A DNA stretch of 23,532 nucleotides. Source: CAIXDB01 sp038327915 (GTDB lineage Bacteria > Patescibacteriota > Minisyncoccia > Phycocordibacterales > DATDWN01). A program made the translations under genes and the position numbers. Location of the stretch: the NCBI GenBank assembly GCA_038327915.1, contig JBBQLO010000011.1, positions 1 to 23,532 on the forward strand. Direction: 5' to 3'. Numbering within the stretch: position 1 is the first letter of the stretch; every line of letters starts with the position of its first letter. Of this stretch, positions 22,184 to 23,532 are shown piece by piece. The notes below the pieces were generated by a model. It did not search any database. It was given only the letters and a program-made list of their open reading frames with translations, and was not told where the DNA came from.

Positions 22184-22185
22184 AT
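22176..22185. promoter_or_regulatory. palindrome over the pilB start codon
   Basis: ATATGCATAT is a 10-base perfect palindrome that contains the pilB ATG on the minus strand. It resembles the outer parts (ATATG...CATAT) of the larger palindrome over the TrmB-family start, so the two may be sites for one regulator. Confidence 0.3.
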
Positions 22186-22235
22186 AATAAGTGTGCTCTC
22201 TGAATTATGTCCAGTAATCCAGAAATATCTCTTAC

Positions 22236-22241
22236 ATTATA
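22236..22241 (-). promoter_or_regulatory. -10 element of the pilus operon
   Basis: On the minus strand a consensus TATAAT lies 52 bases before the pilB ATG, giving a leader of about 46 bases. There is no good -35 at 16-18 bases, which could mean activator dependence. No SD site precedes the ATG. Confidence 0.45.
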
Positions 22242-22293
22242 GCAAAGCATTTACTTTTTCGCACAAAAAATGTGTATAAGAAAATATAAATTA

Positions 22294-22312
22294 TGATAAT
22301 ATGTATACATAT
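22294..22312 (+). promoter_or_regulatory. extended -10 plus palindromic operator candidate at the regulator start
   Basis: TGATAATAT (22294-22302) is an extended -10 eight bases before the ATG at 22311. It overlaps a perfect 14-base palindrome, ATATGTATACATAT (22299-22312), which runs into the start codon. A bound protein would block this promoter, so autoregulation is plausible. An alternative promoter is TTACTT (22251-22256), 18 bases, TATAAG (22275-22280). Confidence 0.5.
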
Positions 22313-23072
22313 GCTCGAACAATATTTACAAGACATCGGACTGACAGATAAAGAAGCTCATGTTTACTTAACCCTACTTCAAGTCGACGGTACCACAGCA
22401 CTTGACCTGTCAAAAAAAACCAATATTAATCGCTCTACAGTCTATGTCACGATTGAATCACTTTCTAAAAAAGGCCTCGTGAGCGAAACCACTATCGGTA
22501 AAAAAACTCAGTTTCAAGCCGAGTCTCCAGAACGCCTTGAAACATATGTTATTCGTCGCCAAACAGAACTCAATGAACAAGCGAAAAGGCTTAAAGATGT
22601 TATTCCTGAAATAAAAAGCATCCAGCGTACACAAGGTGAACGTCCAGTAGTAAAATACTTTGAAGGTCATGCCGGTATTTTAAGTATGCTTGAGGAAGTA
22701 TTTGGACCGGAAAAAATTAGCGACGATGAAGTAATACACCTAATTTATCCAAAAGATAAGGTGGCTGAAATATTTTCTCAAGCTGAAAAGCAAAAATACA
22801 AAAATATGCGTTTGAAGAGAAACATCAAATCAAAAGCAATTTATACTTCTTCAGAAAAAGTCCTACCCTCTGACACCATGGCTGACCGAATTCACATTGA
22901 TGAGGAAAAATACCCTATCATGTGTGACATTACTATTTATAAAGACAGATTATCCATTAGTGTACTGGGCGATCATCTTTCGGGAATTTTTATTAAAAGC
23001 AAAGATCTCGCCGACACTTTTCGAAGTCTTTTTGCATTAGTATTTGATAATTATAAGGAAATTCAGAGTTAA
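22311..23072 (+). CDS. TrmB-family transcriptional regulator
   Basis: The 253-residue protein begins with a winged helix-turn-helix typical of TrmB: MLEQYLQDIGLTDKEAHVYL (1-20), then ALDLSKKTNINRSTVYVTIESLSKKGLV (about 29-56). A coiled-coil linker (about 78-107, RRQTELNEQAKRLKDVIPEI) and a C-terminal effector-like domain (VVKYFEGHAGILSMLEEVF and on) follow. I chose ATG 22311 over the in-frame ATG at 22293, because this family starts right before LxxLGLTxxEAxxYL. Archaeal TrmB proteins sense sugars, but CPR members are uncharacterised and the ligand cannot be inferred. It is divergent from pilB; palindromes overlap both starts, so control of itself and of the pilus operon is a testable inference. 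Confidence 0.88.
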   Translation: MLEQYLQDIGLTDKEAHVYLTLLQVDGTTALDLSKKTNINRSTVYVTIESLSKKGLVSETTIGKKTQFQAESPERLETYVIRRQTELNEQAKRLKDVIPEIKSIQRTQGERPVVKYFEGHAGILSMLEEVFGPEKISDDEVIHLIYPKDKVAEIFSQAEKQKYKNMRLKRNIKSKAIYTSSEKVLPSDTMADRIHIDEEKYPIMCDITIYKDRLSISVLGDHLSGIFIKSKDLADTFRSLFALVFDNYKEIQS

Positions 23073-23088
23073 ACCATATAAGTAAAAA

Positions 23089-23120
23089 CCCCGGCCACAC
23101 ATAAATGCATGCAACCGGGG
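23089..23120 (-). terminator. minus-strand intrinsic terminator
   Basis: CCCCGG (23089-23094) pairs with CCGGGG (23115-23120), and on the minus strand the stem is followed at once by TTTTT (23084-23088). On the plus strand no T run follows, so it should end a minus-strand transcript. It sits 17 bases from the plus-strand regulator stop, yet no minus-strand protein gene lies to its right in the window. Confidence 0.7.
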
Positions 23121-23486
23121 CTTCGTCGTACGAGCCAGATAAGAAAGTCTCGTTCTGAAATGTCCTCAGTGGCCATAGCGAATCAAAAAAACAACTTTTT
23201 TGCTTTTACCTCTTCGAGAGAAGGCTAAGCTTCTTTGTCAATTTGTCAACCATATTGTACCTCACTTAAATTTCCCTTCAGGCAGGTGCGACAATTTGGT
23301 CACCTGACCATCTCCTAATTGCTATGTCGACAACTAGGAGATGGTAGGTTTCCGCCTTAGTCGAACATAGCCACCTCCTTGGGGATTTTGAACAACTCTT
23401 TAGATATTAGCAAATGAACGATATAGGCCAAAAATACTGTTACCCAACTCCATATGGATAGTCCATAAATAGGTTACCGTGTTTTC
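23121..23486. other. gene-free region with a predicted pseudoknot, possible small RNA or leader
   Basis: I see no protein gene here. Structures present are a CAGGTG/CACCTG hairpin (23283-23288 with 23301-23306), a perfect 10-pair stem CCATCTCCTA/TAGGAGATGG (23308-23317 with 23335-23344), and a loop segment GCTATGTCGAC (23321-23331) complementary to GTCGAACATAGC (23360-23371) with one bulge, which makes a pseudoknot. On the minus strand, the second partner contains the best SD in the window, AAGGAGGT (23373-23380), followed by a three-codon ORF ATG-TTC-GAC-TAA (23357-23368). A possible minus-strand promoter lies upstream (TTGGCC, 16 bases, TAATAT, around 23402-23432). A minus-strand RNA of roughly 310 bases ending at the terminator at 23089 is one reading. 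A plus-strand leader for the gene at 23487 is the other. Confidence 0.45.
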
Positions 23487-23532
23487 ATGACAATGAAAAC
23501 AAAACAAGAAGTAATGAGGGATGCCTTGGAAG
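23487..23532 (+). CDS. possible start of a gene cut by the right window edge
   Basis: ATG at 23487 (or 23493) opens a frame to the end of the window, reading MTMKTKQEVMRDALE. There is no SD site and only a weak TACCGT -10-like hexamer six bases upstream. The start codons lie within a small hairpin, TTTTCAT/ATGAAAA (23482-23499). Fifteen codons are too few to judge. Confidence 0.25.
   Translation, partial: MTMKTKQEVMRDALE

Noticed and set aside
23072..23173. A 35-codon minus-strand frame (begins MATEDISERDF) across the terminator
   Set aside because: It has no SD or -10 signal, is in large part dictated by the GC-rich terminator stem, and ends only inside the opposite-strand regulator's stop region.

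Overview
This 23.5 kb window looks like a chromosome segment of a Candidate Phyla Radiation (Patescibacteria) bacterium, most likely of the Parcubacteria group. That placement is inferred from gene content and style. A minimal set of housekeeping genes sits beside a type IV pilus operon. ComEC is split into a membrane part and a separate metallo-beta-lactamase part. There is a short CPR-style Fe/Mn superoxide dismutase, a TrmB-family regulator and a DKNYY-repeat protein. Almost no start codon has a Shine-Dalgarno sequence. TGA acts as a normal stop (it ends the ComEC-like hydrolase), which argues against the recoded CPR lineages in which TGA is glycine.

Layout, left to right: a partial unknown gene (+) ending at 571; a hairpin-rich spacer (572-928); then, on the minus strand, a str operon read as rpsL, rpsG, [DKNYY-repeat membrane protein], fusA (929-5385), with promoters of its own for rpsL and fusA and a diverged tandem repeat in the rpsG-DKNYY spacer. 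Next come a site-2 protease (-), rpmB (+), a ComEC-like MBL hydrolase (-), Fe/Mn superoxide dismutase (+), ComEC membrane protein (-), RNase HI with a C-terminal hybrid-binding domain (-) and recJ (-). A HIT protein (+), pgk (-), a small interrupted coiled-coil ORF (+) and tpiA (-) follow. A five-gene type IV pilus operon (-; pilB, pilC, two prepilins, one PilX-like protein) occupies 15229-22183, and a TrmB-family regulator (+) is divergent from it. The last 460 bases hold a terminator, a possible pseudoknot RNA and perhaps the start of another gene.

How the genes may work together: the pilus operon, ComEC, the ComEC-like hydrolase and RecJ would form a plausible DNA-capture and uptake route, useful to an organism that probably scavenges nucleotides. 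The TrmB regulator diverges from pilB, and AT-rich palindromes sit over both start codons. pgk and tpiA supply lower glycolysis.

The most striking pattern is in initiation signals. Six genes (rnhA, recJ, the HIT gene, pgk, the small ORF at 14052 and tpiA) have a -10 hexamer, usually an extended TGn form, exactly six bases before the start codon. This predicts leaderless mRNAs. Other points worth checking are the natural K42R and missing P90 in ribosomal protein S12, the C-terminal hybrid-binding domain on RNase HI, and the pseudoknot near the right end.
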